The notes: a model not told the origin generated them from the sequence alone. DNA of 64,000 nucleotides from Hyperoodon ampullatus (GCA_949752795.1 OX457057.1:4764632-4828631); one strand, 5' to 3'. Counted from the stretch's first letter, positions 34,256 through 44,800 are shown. Made by a program: numbers and translations.

Positions 34256-35730
34256 AAGTAAGGCGGGGAACCACAGTGAAGGAAGCTGAGGAGTTTCTGC
34301 TGATACCATGATACCGACAGCCAGATTGGTAGGAATTGGGGCGCAGATGTCCTTGGATTTGCTCTTCATTTCCTTTGCCATCCTTTTGGTTTGGAGAATC
34401 AGGCTTGAGAGTGGCTTCAGCCTGTCATCATCCTCATGGCCTGAGGATGCCAGAGTCTTGTTAAATAATCCTCTGCAGCGTTTTGTTGTGTCTTTGGGGA
34501 AACCTGAGTGTGACCTAGAGGGAGGTACCTGGGGTTGTGCTCAGGCAGGGTGGGCACCTCTGGAAATGCTGCACACTGGGGCCCTCTCTTGCCCGCACCC
34601 CCGATCCTGGCTCTGGCACGGGTCCCCCATGAAGCCTGCTGCTGTGGGTCGGGAGAGGTTATGTCAGCTGAGCGTCATCATCTTAGGCTTTGGGTGGCTC
34701 ATCAACATTGCCCTTTGGTGTAGACAAAGTCTCTTTTCTATTTATGTTCAAGCTGCACGTCCCCGACCCTTCATCCAGGAGCAGACTCGGTTTATCCCCT
34801 GATGAGGGACAGTTCTGCCAGGCTTTCCCTTCCCCCCGCAGAGCCTGTCATTCTAACTCGGGACTTCTTACACCCAGAGAAAGTGGCCTCTGAGGAATGG
34901 CATGGAAAATGAGGGAAGTCTCTCCCTGCCCCTGTGTGCGTGGGGACAGGCAGCTTCTCTTCCTGACCCAGGGTTTGCAGCTCTGGACGGTGGGAAACAG
35001 TCTGGTGACCTGTCTCATTGGACCGAAGAAAATATGATGTGCCAATTCAGTGCTGACTCAGCACCCACTGCTCATAGGAAATTCCTGGCATAGCTATTTT
35101 CTTGCAAATCCCGAGAATGTGTCAAGGAATGCAAGACAGTCCTGTTAGATGGATGGCCCCAGACTGTGGAGCTCTAAGAAGGGAGAGAGAACTCCACGTG
35201 GTTCTGAGTCCACACGTGGGAAGCTCAGCAGTGTCTCATTAAGACCACTGCTGGACTGCTGTAAAGACTCAAACTTTTAGAACAAAAAGGGAAAAAGGAC
35301 TGAGTTTTAACGCATTTCAAACTGTAAGGCCGGCTAGCTTAGAAGGAAGGGTTTCCCCTATACCCTATTTAGAAATAGTGAAGCACCAAAAAGACGCCAC
35401 GCCAAAAGAACAGTTGGTTTTATCTCAATCACACAAACATTGAAAAAGGGAGCCTCATGTTTGACTAGTGTTTAAAAAACAACAACACTTGGCATTTTTA
35501 CCACTGTTTCCTCTATAGAGAAACTTTGGAACTGGCACAAGAGGAAAAGGGTTTCCACGTTGCCGTTCTTATCATTAGAAATTGTGGAAGTCATCAGCTG
35601 CGTTATGCTTGCGAGAGCAGCTGGACCTGTGTGCGTGTCATTGGTCGGGTGTCCGCGACAAAATGCTTGGCTGCGGTCCCCGTGGCTTACATGGGTGCAT
35701 CTTTTTTGGGGGGGACTGTTTTCAATTTTA
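34256..35730. other. No gene or clear repeat recognised
   Basis: About 1.5 kb of unique-looking DNA. It includes a 164-codon plus-strand frame (34308-34802) whose translation matches nothing I know and has no supporting splice or Kozak context. Confidence 0.5.
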
Positions 35731-35811
35731 ATTTTTTTGAAGCATAGTTGATTTACAATGTTGTGTTAATTTCTGCTGTATAACAAAGTGATTCAGTTAT
35801 ACATATATATA

Positions 35812-36020
35812 CATTTTTTTTTTTTTTTGCAGTACGCGGGCCTCTCACTGTTGTGGCCTCTCCCGTTGCGGAGCACAGGCTCCAGACGCGCAGGCTCAGC
35901 GGCCATGGCTCACAGGCCGAGCCGCTCTGCGGCATGTGGGATCTTCCCAGACCGGGGCACGAACCCGTGTTCCCTGCATCGGCAGGCGGACTCTCAACCA
36001 CTGCGCCACCAGGGAAGCCC
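35812..36020 (-). mobile_element. CHR-2-type SINE nested in L1
   Basis: Reverse copy near consensus from the poly(T) and GCAGTACGCGGGCCTC to CCACCAGGGAAGCCC. Confidence 0.94.
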
Positions 36021-36028
36021 TACATTCT

Positions 36029-36343
36029 TTTTTTTTAATTAAAAAAAATTTTTTTTGGCTGCGTTGGGTGTTTGTTGCTGTGCACGGGCTTTCTCTAGTT
36101 GCAGCGAGCGGGGGCTGCTCTTCGTTGCAGTGCGCGGACTTCTCATTGCGGTGGCTTCTCTTGTTGCGGAGCACAGGCTCTAGGCGCACGGGCTTCAGTA
36201 GTTGTGGTGCGCAGGCTCAGTAGTTGTGGCGCAGCACGGGCTTAGTTGCTCCGCGGCATGTGGGATCTTCACGGACCAGGGCTCAAACCCGTGTCCCCTG
36301 CATTGACAGGTGGATTCTTAACCACTGCGCCACCGGGAAGTCC
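36029..36343 (-). mobile_element. CHR-1-type SINE adjoining the CHR-2 copy
   Basis: Reverse copy: GGCTGCGTTGGGTGTTTGTTGC, GTTGCAGCGAGCGGGGGCTGC, CGCCACCGGGAAGTCC. The flanks CATTCTTTTTTTTTAA and CATTCTTCTTTTTAA look like its target duplication. Confidence 0.93.
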
Positions 36344-36597
36344 GCATTCTTCTTTTTAAAATATTTTTTTCCATTATGGTTTATCATCGGATATTGAATA
36401 TAGTTCTCTGTGCTCTACAGTACGTGTGCTTCTTAAAGAAGCAGAGCCAATCTATAAGTTAAGAAAGCCCCAGACAGGGCACCTAGAAGGTAAAGGCATA
36501 AAGAAAAGTCCCTTCTCACTCCACCCTCCAACTTTCTAGTGTTTCCCCCTCCCAAAGGTAAGGACTAAAGGGCGTGGAGGCTGATCATCTGGGACTG

Positions 36598-36790
36598 CGC
36601 TTCTGAAACTTCAGTTCACGTCAGAATCACCTGGGCGATGTGCTAAGACACAGAGCATGGCGCTACTCTTCTTCGGGAGTTTCTGATTCAGTAGGTCTGG
36701 AGTGGGACCCTGGGATCTGCCTTTCTCACAGTTTCCTGGAAAATGCTGATGCAGCGAATCCAGGACCCCCCCCACTTTGAGAACCACTCA
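36598..36790 (-). mobile_element. MER20 (hAT-Charlie)
   Basis: CACGTCAGAATCACCTGGGCG, TTTCTGATTCAGTAGGTCTGG and CCCACTTTGAGAACCACTC follow MER20 in reverse at near-full length. Confidence 0.75.
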
Positions 36791-37098
36791 TCCAGAGGCA
36801 CATCCCACAAGAAAGGGGTGCGGACGTCCCCATTTCTGACACATCCGACCCCTCAGTATTCTGAAGGTGGACAGGTATTTACAGAACCGTCCACATTTAA
36901 CAAAGAAAACCTGAAGTCAACCCTTCACTCTCTCCTGGCACCTAAGTCACACTGATACTGACTCACCAAGAAATGATGGGGCTGTGTTGGGGCTGCATTC
37001 TAGTTCCCTAAGAAGAGGCACTGGCTACAAAATTATTCACATTTCATTCTTAATTATTCTTGATGATTAACATTTTATTTTTAAATGATTAACATTGA
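36791..37098. other. No gene or clear repeat recognised
   Basis: Unique-looking intergenic DNA. Confidence 0.5.
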
Positions 37099-37114
37099 CA
37101 ACATGTTTATTCTT

Positions 37115-37280
37115 TTTTTTTGCGGTACGCGGGCCTCTCACTGTTGTGGCCTCTCCTGTTGCGGAGCACAGGCTCCGGACGCGCAGGCTCAGCGGCCATG
37201 GCTCACGGGCCCAGCCGCTCCGAACCCGTGTCCCCTGCATCGGCAGGCAGACTCTCAACCACTGCACCACCAGGGAAGCC
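37115..37280 (-). mobile_element. CHR-2-type SINE with about 32-bp internal deletion
   Basis: The sequence jumps from CCCAGCCGCTCCG to AACCCGTGTCCCC, missing the GCATGTGGGATCTTCCC segment present in all sister copies. A 16-bp duplication CAACATGTTTATTCTT flanks it at 37099-37114 and 37281-37296. Confidence 0.93.
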
Positions 37281-37296
37281 CAACATGTTTATTCTT

Positions 37297-37505
37297 GGTC
37301 CACCAGTGGCGAATAAATGGCAAGTAGACTCTTGATTATGAACTTTGGACTCCAAGTTCACATCTGCTAAGTGAAGCTGGAGGAGGGATACTGGGAAGGA
37401 CGTAGCTCCCCCAGGGCAAGCATTTGGTCCAGAGGATGATCCAGCCGTCCAGTGGTGAGGTTAATCCTCCCCCACAAACACACTTCCCCTTCTTGGAATC
37501 ATTCT
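37297..37505. other. No gene or clear repeat recognised
   Basis: Short unique-looking spacer. Confidence 0.45.
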
Positions 37506-37842
37506 GCTTTTTTTTTTTGTAATTTTTTAATTGAAGTCTAGTTGATTTACACTGTTTTGTTAGTTTCAGGTGTACAGCAAAGTGATTCAGTCTCTCTATA
37601 TATACATATGCATTCTTTTTCAGATTCTTTTCTCTTACGGGTGATTACAAGATACTGAGTAGAGTTCCCTGTGCTGTATAGTAGGCCCTGTTGCTTATCT
37701 AGTGTATGTACAGTGGTGTGAGTCTGTTAGCCCCAAAAACTCTTAATTTATCCCTCCCCCCTTCCCCTTTGGTAACCGTAAGATTGTGTGAGTCTGTTTC
37801 TGGTTTGTAGACAAGTTCATTTGTGTCATTGTTTTAGAGTCC
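37506..37842 (-). mobile_element. L1 3' UTR fragment
   Basis: Reverse L1: TGAAGTCTAGTTGATTTACAC, CAGCAAAGTGATTCAGTC, CCTGTGCTGTATAGTAGG, GTTTTAGAGTCC. Confidence 0.87.
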
Positions 37843-37849
37843 ATCATTC

Positions 37850-38662
37850 CGGACTCTTCCCTTTCTCTCCCGCTCCGCATACTGTCCGCCAGGAAGTCCT
37901 GACTGCTCTGCCTTCAGCATCCATCCAGAGCCTGACCCCCTTCTCTCCACTCCCACCTCTCTCACTCCGGAGCCACCCACCATCACCTCCTGCCATGACT
38001 GTGCAATTACTTTGTAACTGGTCTCTTTTGCTTTTTCCACTGCCACCCCTCCTGGCCCCCAAGTGTCTATTCTCCACACTGTGGCCAAATTAATGATTCC
38101 TATGTCAGATCAAGGCACTCCTATCCCCTCTGACGGCTTCCCACTGCACCCAGAATGAAAGCCGCAGTCCTCACACTGCTAGCAAAGCCCCACTTCAACA
38201 GATCTGCTCGCTTGCTGCTTTGAACTCTGAGCACATCTCCCACTGTGTTCTGTGCTGTTACTGTAGTTTAGCTTCCCTGTTCTGCCTCCAATCCACAGGG
38301 AAGCTCTTGTGACAGGGTCTTTGCACTGGCTCCCTCCCCTGCCTGGGATGCTCTTCCCCCAGGGACCCACAAGGCTCTTTCTTGCCCGCTTCTATCTTTG
38401 CCCAGATATCACCTGAGGGCTGCCCTCCCTGACTGCCCTTCTGGAAATTGCAATTCCATTCCTCACTCTTACTCCCCTCATTCCCCTTTCCAACCTTAAG
38501 TTATGTTCCGCATAACACTTACCACTATCTGATATATGTACTTAACTTTTGCACTTTACCATCTATCTATCTCCCATTATAAGAATGTTGAAATCCACAA
38601 AGGCAGTTTTGCTACAGGGGCTGCCATATAATAGGTGCTAATAAATACTTGCTGAATGAACT
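37850..38662 (+). mobile_element. L2, 0.8-kb 3' portion
   Basis: Long forward LINE-2: CAGGGTCTTTGCACTGGCTCC, GGGATGCTCTTCCCCCAGG, GAGGGCTGCCCTCCCTGAC, TAGGTGCTAATAAATACTTGCTGAATGAA at the 3' end. Frames are broken. Confidence 0.8.
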
Positions 38663-38965
38663 CCCATGTCAAGTGTAAGAATAGGTGGACTAAGGAATGA
38701 GAGGAGGAGGGGAGGGAAGGTCTGCGAAGGCGGGGGTCTGGGAGGTGAGTGGCAGGTGATCAAACTTTTTGGTCTCAGACAAGAAGCTGCACAGAAACCG
38801 AGAAGCACGTGCCCGAGGTACTGTCCTCTGAGAGCTCCGCCTCTATGTATTTTCTCTTTTTCCTTCCTCTCCTCCAGGTAGGTAGCTGGCTCTGCATCCC
38901 ATTGCCTCTGACGAGCTCTGGGACTGGCAGATTGCAGGGTTAGCTGCAAGACTCTGCTTTTGTTT
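38663..38965. other. No gene or clear repeat recognised
   Basis: Unique-looking, purine-rich then pyrimidine-rich DNA. Confidence 0.45.
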
Positions 38966-38974
38966 CTTTTTTTT

Positions 38975-39296
38975 TTTTTTCTCTTATGAATTTATTTATT
39001 TATTTATTTTTGGCTGCGTTGGGTCTTTGTTGCTGTGCGTGGGCTTTCTCTAGTTGCGGCGAGCGGGGGTTACTCTTCATTGTGGTGCGCAGGCTTCTCA
39101 TGGCGGTGGCTCCTCTTGTTGTGGAGCATGGGGTCTAGGCATGCGGGCTTCAGTAGTTGTGGCTCGTGGGCTCAGTAGTTGTGGCACACAGGCTTGGTTG
39201 CTCTGAGACATGTGGGATCTTCCTGGACCAGGGCTTAAACCTGTGTCCCCTGCATTGGCAGGTGGATTCTTAACCACTGTGCCACCAGGGAAGTCC
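38975..39296 (-). mobile_element. CHR-1-type SINE (long form)
   Basis: Reverse copy with poly(T)/(ATTT)n tail, GCGGCGAGCGGGGGTTACTC and CCACCAGGGAAGTCCCC. Confidence 0.93.
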
Positions 39297-39426
39297 CCAA
39301 CTTGATATATTGTTTTACCGAGGTAAAATATACATAACATAAAACGTACCATTAAAATTTTTTTAATTGAAGTACAGTTAATTTACAATGTTGTGTTAGT
39401 TTCTGGTGTACAGCAAAGTGATTCAG

Positions 39427-39427
<1 letters not shown>

Positions 39428-39479
<52 letters not shown>
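39428..39479 (+). repeat. (TA)26 microsatellite
   Basis: Fifty-two bases of uninterrupted TA inside the L1 3' UTR, at the position where sister copies have only a short ATATAT tract. Confidence 0.92.
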
Positions 39480-39480
<1 letters not shown>

Positions 39481-39665
39481 TTTTTCAGGTTCTTTTCCGT
39501 TATGGTTTATTACAGTATATTGACTATAGTTCCCTGTGCTATAGAGTAGTTCCTTGTTTTTGTTTATTTTATATATAGGAGTTTGCATCTGCCAATTCCA
39601 AACTCCTAATTTATCCCTTCCCCTCCCCCTCACTTTCCCCTTTGGTAACCAAAAATTTTTCTTCT

Positions 39666-40001
39666 TTTTTCTTTTTATTAAATTTATTTATTTTGTTTAT
39701 TTATTTTTGACTGTGTTGGGTCTTTGTTGCTGTGTGTGCAGGCTTTCTCTAGTTGCGGTGAGTGGGGGCCACTCTTCATTGCGGTGCAAGGGCTTCTCTT
39801 TGTCGTGGTTTCTCTTGTTGCGGAGCACGGGGTCTAGGCGTGCAGGCTTCAGTAGTTGTGGCTCATGGGCTCTAGAGCACAGGCTCAGTAGTTGTGGCAC
39901 ACGGGCTTAGTTGCTCTGCAGCTCTTCCCAGACCAGGGCTCATACCCGTGTCCCCTGCATTGGCAGGCGGATTCTTAACCACTGAGCCACCAGGGAAGCC
40001 C
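39666..40001 (-). mobile_element. CHR-1-type SINE nested in L1
   Basis: Reverse copy: TTATTTTTGACTGTGTTGGG, TTGCGGTGAGTGGGGGCC, CCACCAGGGAAGCCCC. It interrupts the L1 between GGTAACCAAAAATT and TTTGTTTTCTATGTC. Confidence 0.92.
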
Positions 40002-40309
40002 CCAATATTTGTTTTCTATGTCTGAGAGTATGTTTCTGTTTTGTAAGTAAGTTAATTTGTATCATAGTTTAGATTCCACATAAAAGTGATATCACATGGT
40101 ATTTGTCTTTCTCTTTCTGACTTACTAGTGATAATCTCTACGTCCATCCATGTTGCTGCAAATGTCATTATTTCATTCTTTTTTATGGCTGAGGCTCCTT
40201 TAGCCATTCATCTGTTGATCGACATTTAAGTTGCTTGCTGTTAGTGGGAATGGAAACTGGTTCAGCCACTATGGAAAGCAGTATGGAGGTTCCTTAAAAA
40301 ACTAAAATG

Positions 40310-40732
40310 TGTTAGTTTTATGTGTTAGCATACGGTATTTGTTTTTCTCTTTCTGACTTACTTCACTCTCATGAAGAACCTAGGGGCAAGACAGGAGTAA
40401 AGACACAGACCTGCTAGAGAATGGACTTGAGGATACAGGGAGGGGGAAGGGTAAGCTGGGATGAAGTGAGAGAGTGGCATGGACATATATACACTACCAA
40501 ACATAAAATAGATAGCTAGTGGGAAGCAGCCACATAGCACAGGGAGATCAGCTCAGTGCTTTGTGACCACCTAGAGGGGTGGGATAGGGAGGGTGGGAGG
40601 GAGGGAAACGCAAGAGGGAAGAGATATGGGGACATATGTATATGTATAACTGATTCACTTTGTTATAAAGCAGAAACTAACACACCGCTGTAAAGCAATT
40701 ATACTCCAATAAAGATGTTAAAAAAAAAAAGC
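40310..40732 (+). mobile_element. Young L1 3' UTR with 5' inversion, inserted in an older L1
   Basis: A reversed piece (about 40330-40371, TATTTGTTTTTCTCTTTCTG) is followed by forward 3' UTR (GAAGAACCTAGGGGCAAGAC...CCAATAAAGATGTT) and a poly(A) run at 40723-40732. CTAAAATG at both edges (after ...AAAAAA and ...AAAAAG) is the target duplication. The interrupted host L1 text reads on across it. Confidence 0.85.
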
Positions 40733-41570
40733 TAAAATGGAGTTACCGTATCATCCAGCAATCCCACTCTTGGGCATATATCTGGAGAAAACTCTAATTT
40801 GAAAAGACTTGTGCACCTCACTGTTCATAGCAGCACTATTTAAAATTAACCATTTTTCAGTGTACAGCTCAGTGGTATCAAGCACATTCATATTGTTGTG
40901 CAACCATCACCACCATCATCTCCAGAACCTTTCATCTTCCCCAATTGAACTCTGCACCCATTAAACACTCATTCTCCATTTTTCTCTCTCCCCAGCCCTT
41001 GGCAGCCACCATTCTATTCTCTGTCTCTATGCATTTGACTACCCTAGGGACCTCATATAAGTAGAATCCTATAATATTTGTCGTTTTGTGACTGGCTTAT
41101 TTGTGACTTAGCGTAATATCCTGAAGATTCATCCATTTTGTAGCACTGTCAGAATTTCATTCTTTTTTGACAGCTGAATAGTATTCCACTGTATGAATAC
41201 CATGTCTTGTTTATCCATTCATCCATTGACGGACACTTGGGTTGCTTTTACCTTTTGTCTATTGTGAAGAGAGCTACATGGGTGTACAAATATCTGTTCG
41301 AGTCCTTGCTTTCAAACCTTTGGGGTATATGCCCAGAAGCGGAATTTGCTGGATCACATGATCATTCTATGTTTGATTTTTTGAGGAGCCCCCATACTAT
41401 TTTCCACAGCAACTGCACTGTTTTACGCTCCCACCAGTAATGTACAAGGGTTCCAGTTCCTCCACATTCTTGCCAACGCTTGTTATTCTGTTCTTCTTTT
41501 TTCTCTCTTTTGATAATAGTCAATCTAATGGATGTGAAGTCGTTCTAACCTGACTTTTCTGTGGCTTTTT

Positions 41571-41612
41571 TCTCTATGGACACTTCCTTCTCAAAGGAAG
41601 TGTCCATAGAGA
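41571..41612. repeat. Perfect 19-bp inverted repeat with 4-nt loop
   Basis: The left arm TCTCTATGGACACTTCCTT (41571-41589) is separated by CTCA from its exact reverse complement (41594-41612). No mismatch or bulge. Confidence 0.92.
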
Positions 41613-41934
41613 CACTTCCCCTTCCCTCTTTTCCTCCACATTTTTTGGGTTTTCTTTTCTACTTTTCTGGTTGTTTTCTCCCCTCGTTCATGCTAGCATT
41701 TCCCAGGGCTTCATCCAAGTTCTCTCATCCTATAAACTCATGTACTCCTATAATTCCTAACCTTCATATGCTCATAAATTCCGTCTACTCATTGTATATT
41801 CATTGTAACTTCATCAACACCCTGACTTCACCTCCTGCTTGGACGGTGTGGATTCTCAAATCCTTATCCCTAATCCAGATTTTCCTGAGCTCTGGACTTG
41901 TATGTCCAATCATCTACTAAAAACAGGAGTTAAA
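41613..41934. other. No gene or clear repeat recognised
   Basis: Unique-looking, pyrimidine-rich DNA; the 41561-41920 open frame shows no family resemblance. Confidence 0.45.
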
Positions 41935-42120
41935 AAGCATTTGAAAAAGCTAATATTTGTGTCAGGCTCAGGGGTGTGTGGTTTATAAGCACTTTGCCCT
42001 TTAAACTTTATTTTTAATCCTTTGACACTCTCACCAACCCTATCGTTAACTCCTTACTGTTATTTAGTAAACTGAGGCTTAGGGAAGCAACTTCAAGGTC
42101 ACTTTACTCCAAAGTCCATG
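41935..42120 (+). mobile_element. MIR SINE (diverged)
   Basis: TAAGCACTTTGCCCTTTAAAC and TTATTTAGTAAACTGAGGCTTAGGGAAGCAACTTCAAGGTCAC match the MIR core. Confidence 0.6.
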
Positions 42121-42194
42121 TTTTTCATCCTGGCCCCCATATGACCATTACTGGCTATTCCAGACTCCTTCGAGCAAACATTTCTCACCCTGAG

Positions 42195-42365
42195 ATGTAA
42201 TCATGTATTTTCCTCTGTCTCTACCACTGGACTAGAATGTATGAGGACAGAGGCAAAACTTTTAAAAAAACTTTTATGTACTTCTGGATTCCCAGGTCCA
42301 CAGTGCTTGGTGTCAGACTATGTGCCCAACTAGTGCTTGTTTAATATATGAATGAATGAGTGGAC
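42195..42365 (+). mobile_element. L2 3'-terminal fragment
   Basis: GACTAGAATGTATGAGGACAGAGGC and TAGTGCTTGTTTAATATATGAATGAATGAG fit the LINE-2 3' end. Confidence 0.65.
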
Positions 42366-42841
42366 AGCATGCATCTCATACCATCTTTATTTATTCGTGA
42401 TCACCTGACACCAGTGTCCCTGTTATGCATACATATCACATAGGCTTCTACTAAAGAAATTACTGGTTCAATTTTTGTTGTTTTAGAACTAAACTTTCAT
42501 GATTAAATGTTACATGTAGGTAGAATCTCGCATGATGTGAAATTGGATGCAATTTTTTTTTTCCTGGACAAGGGAAGAAATAGCAGAGAAATAATTCATA
42601 GGTGCTAAGGAGAGAGGGAATTTAAATGTTTAATTTCACTATTAAGTAATTCAATGATATTTAATAATTATTTAATTATATTATTATTATTATTAATTAT
42701 TTATTATATTTAATAATTATTGTCCAGTATTTGCTTGTTCTTCAGAAGATAACTATCATTTGAATAATAATAGTGAATTCATTTTATTTTTATTTATTTA
42801 TTTAAAAATAGTCATTTCTCTTGCTTTCATGGTAGTGATAT
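42366..42841. other. AT-rich DNA with TAAT-type simple repeats
   Basis: No gene recognised. 42655-42725 is simple (ATT)n/(TAAT)n-like sequence. Confidence 0.45.
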
Positions 42842-42970
42842 CTTTTTATTTATTTATTTTTTGGCTGTGTCATGCAGTGTGAGATCTCAGTTCCCCTATC
42901 AGGGATCGAACGCACACCCCATGCATTGGAAGCGAGGAGTCTTAACCACTGGACCGCCAAGGAAGTCCCC
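42842..42970 (-). mobile_element. Short tRNA-Glu-derived SINE
   Basis: Reverse copy: TATTTATTTTTTGGCTGTG, CAGGGATCGAACGCACACC, GACCGCCAAGGAAGTCCCC. Confidence 0.88.
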
Positions 42971-43089
42971 GTGAATTTGTTTTAAAAGCAGAATAATTGC
43001 TGCTTTTAAAAACAATGTGTTTTTATTTGTAACTGCTCTGCAAAATGTATTGCTACTCCCACTGCCTTTCTGAGTTTTACTTAATTAAT

Positions 43090-43435
43090 AAAATAATTTA
43101 TTTAAAAAAATCCAATGTGTTTTAAAAATAGGTAGCATGTATATGTTTAAAAAATCGGATAGTGTGGAAGGGTTTATGATGAGAAGCCTCCTTCCCACCC
43201 CTGTCTCCGGACCCCAGGTCTTTATCTCAGAGGTAACCCCCTGTCACCACTTTCCTGGGTATCACTCTGAAGTGCGCTCGGCATTCGCAAGCATTTATAA
43301 ATGCCCCCCCACATCTTTCTTTTTTAAACAAATGGGATCACCTTGTTCTGCACCTGGATTTTTTCACTTTTTAATATATCTCAACAATTGTTCCCTATCG
43401 ATGCATGGAGGGCAGCCTCATATATCTTCAGGGGC
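43090..43435 (-). mobile_element. Ancient L1-like 3' fragment (tentative)
   Basis: GAGGTAACCCCCTGTCACCAC and GATCACCTTGTTCTGCACC...TTTTTCACTTTTTAATATATC resemble the oldest L1ME-type 3' regions in reverse. Tentative. Confidence 0.4.
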
Positions 43436-43714
43436 ATAACCAACACTGCTGAAACTTCTTACCCAAGTACCTGGGGTGGGAGAAATGGCTAGGTGGCAGC
43501 AAGGACACGGTTTATTTGAAATCTTCAGTTTTATTTGCCTTTCACACCAATTTTCCATTCTGCATCCTAGTGCATCTGTGCTTATTTTAATATAAAGATC
43601 ATATTTTAAAACAGCTGCTCTAGAAAGATGGGTTTGTGTATTCAGAGATTTATACACCTCTGCAGGCACATGAACACACTTTAGCATGGAAACGTGACAT
43701 CGTGGGACCATCAC
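43436..43714. other. No gene or clear repeat recognised
   Basis: Unique-looking intergenic DNA. Confidence 0.45.
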
Positions 43715-43860
43715 AGTGATGCTATGGGGCAGGCAAGGCAGGGATTACTAAGCCTTTTCTGAAGATGACGTGACTGGGGCCCAGCGATGTTGCGTGACCT
43801 GCCCCAGGTGAGGGCACAGGCAGGAGGGCACCAGCACCTGAGAACATGTCCCACTGCCTC
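43715..43860 (+). mobile_element. MIR-like fragment (diverged)
   Basis: GAAGATGACGTGACTGGGGCCCAGCGATGTTGCGTGACCTGCCCCAGGTGAGGGCACAGG keeps the spacing of the MIR core but is heavily mutated. Confidence 0.45.
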
Positions 43861-44028
43861 TCAGGACACAGATGAGAGCTGATAGAAAACCAGGATCTTA
43901 AAAGACCAAGTGCACCCGTGTTTACATTGAAGGGATATTTATATAACGTGTTTTGCTGAGTGTGGGATGAAAGACCTGGGAAATGTAGCCTTAGTTAATA
44001 TGGCAGGAAATGGGACCAATGTTCTTTT

Positions 44029-44231
44029 TTTTTTTTTTTTTGCGGTACCCGGGCCTCTCACTGTTGTGGCCTCTCCCGTTGCAGAGCACAGGCTCCAGAC
44101 GCGCAGGCTCAGCGGCCATGGCTCATGGGCCCAGCTGCTCCGCGGCATGTGGGATCTTCCCGGACCAGGGCACGAACCCGCGTCCCCTGCATTGGCAGGC
44201 GGACTCAACCACTGTGCCACCAGGGAAGCCC
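44029..44231 (-). mobile_element. CHR-2-type SINE
   Basis: Reverse copy near consensus. The duplication CCAATGTTCTTTT at 44016-44028 recurs with one change at 44232-44244. Confidence 0.94.
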
Positions 44232-44288
44232 CCAATGCTCTTTTGAAAAGCACCAAAGTGTTGAATGTTAGTGTGAGAATAGCCCATG

Positions 44289-44712
44289 TAAGTTATGGGC
44301 TAAATTGTGCTCCCCGGAAATTCGTTTCCTGAAGTCCTAACGCCGGGTACCTCAGAATGTGATTATATCTGGAGGTAGGGCTTCAAAAAAGGTGATGGTG
44401 TTAAAATGAGGTCATTAGGGTGGGCCCTGATTCCATATAACTGTTGTCCTCATAAGGAGAGGAAATCTGGACACACTAGAGAGACACCGTGAATGCTTGG
44501 GTGTAGAGGAAAGACCCTGTGAGGACACAGAGGGAAGACGGCCATCTACAAACCAAGAAGAAAGGCCTCAGGAGAAATCGAACCCGCCGAAGGGTTGACC
44601 TTGACTTGGTCTTGGACTTCTAGCCTCTAGAACTGTGAGAAAATACATTTCTGTTGTTTATGCCACCCTGTCCGTGGTACTTTGTTATCACGGCCTGAGC
44701 AGATGAATACAG
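44289..44712 (+). mobile_element. MLT1-type LTR
   Basis: TTATGGGCTAAATTGTGC, GAAGTCCTAACGCCGGG, TGAGGTCATTAGGGTGGGCCC, TAGAACTGTGAGAAAATAC and GTACTTTGTTATCACGGCC follow MLT1 in order. Confidence 0.85.
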
Positions 44713-44800
44713 CATCCATTCAAGGGCTGTCTTCTCCTCTATGTGGATTTCCTGCCTCTGCAACGACTTGGTTCCTTTGGATAGGGCCGGGCTGCGTGTT

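Larger units (their letters stand above)
35735..36424 (-). mobile_element. L1 3' UTR split by two consecutive SINEs
   Basis: The L1 begins at the left (GCATAGTTGATTTACAATG...GATTCAGTTATACATATA, to about 35811) and resumes after 36345 (CCATTATGGTTTATCATCGGATATTGAATATAG...CTCTACAGTA). The interval holds a CHR-2 and then a CHR-1 SINE, both reversed. Confidence 0.88.
39353..40845 (-). mobile_element. L1 with inverted 5' part, inserted in L1M
   Basis: 39353-40240 is reverse L1 (3' UTR to ORF2 tail), itself split by a CHR-1 SINE. 40241-40845 is the next upstream L1 ORF2 text in forward orientation (TTCAGCCACTATGGAAAGCAG, CATCCAGCAATCCCACTC, GTTCATAGCAGCACTATT). TTAAAATT occurs at both outer junctions. 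The pattern is one insertion with 5' inversion. Confidence 0.78.
39297..41560 (-). mobile_element. Old L1M element interrupted by a nested L1 complex
   Basis: Reverse L1M begins TTACCGAGGTAAAATATACATAAC...CGTACCATT (to about 39352). It resumes near 40846 with AACCATTTTTCAGTGTACAGCTCAGTGG and continues through GCATTTGACTACCCTAGGGACC, GCTGAATAGTATTCCACTG and GGATCACATGATCATTCTATG to about 41560. The text is continuous once the 39353-40845 insertion is removed. Confidence 0.82.

Noticed and set aside
34308..34802. 164-codon plus-strand open frame
   Set aside because: A few hydrophobic stretches suggest a membrane protein, but there is no family match, no nearby promoter and no clear splice partner. 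Chance is likelier.
38850..38880. Splice acceptor (pyrimidine tract plus CCAG)
   Set aside because: It is followed directly by GTAGGTAG with no supportable exon; such tracts are common by chance.
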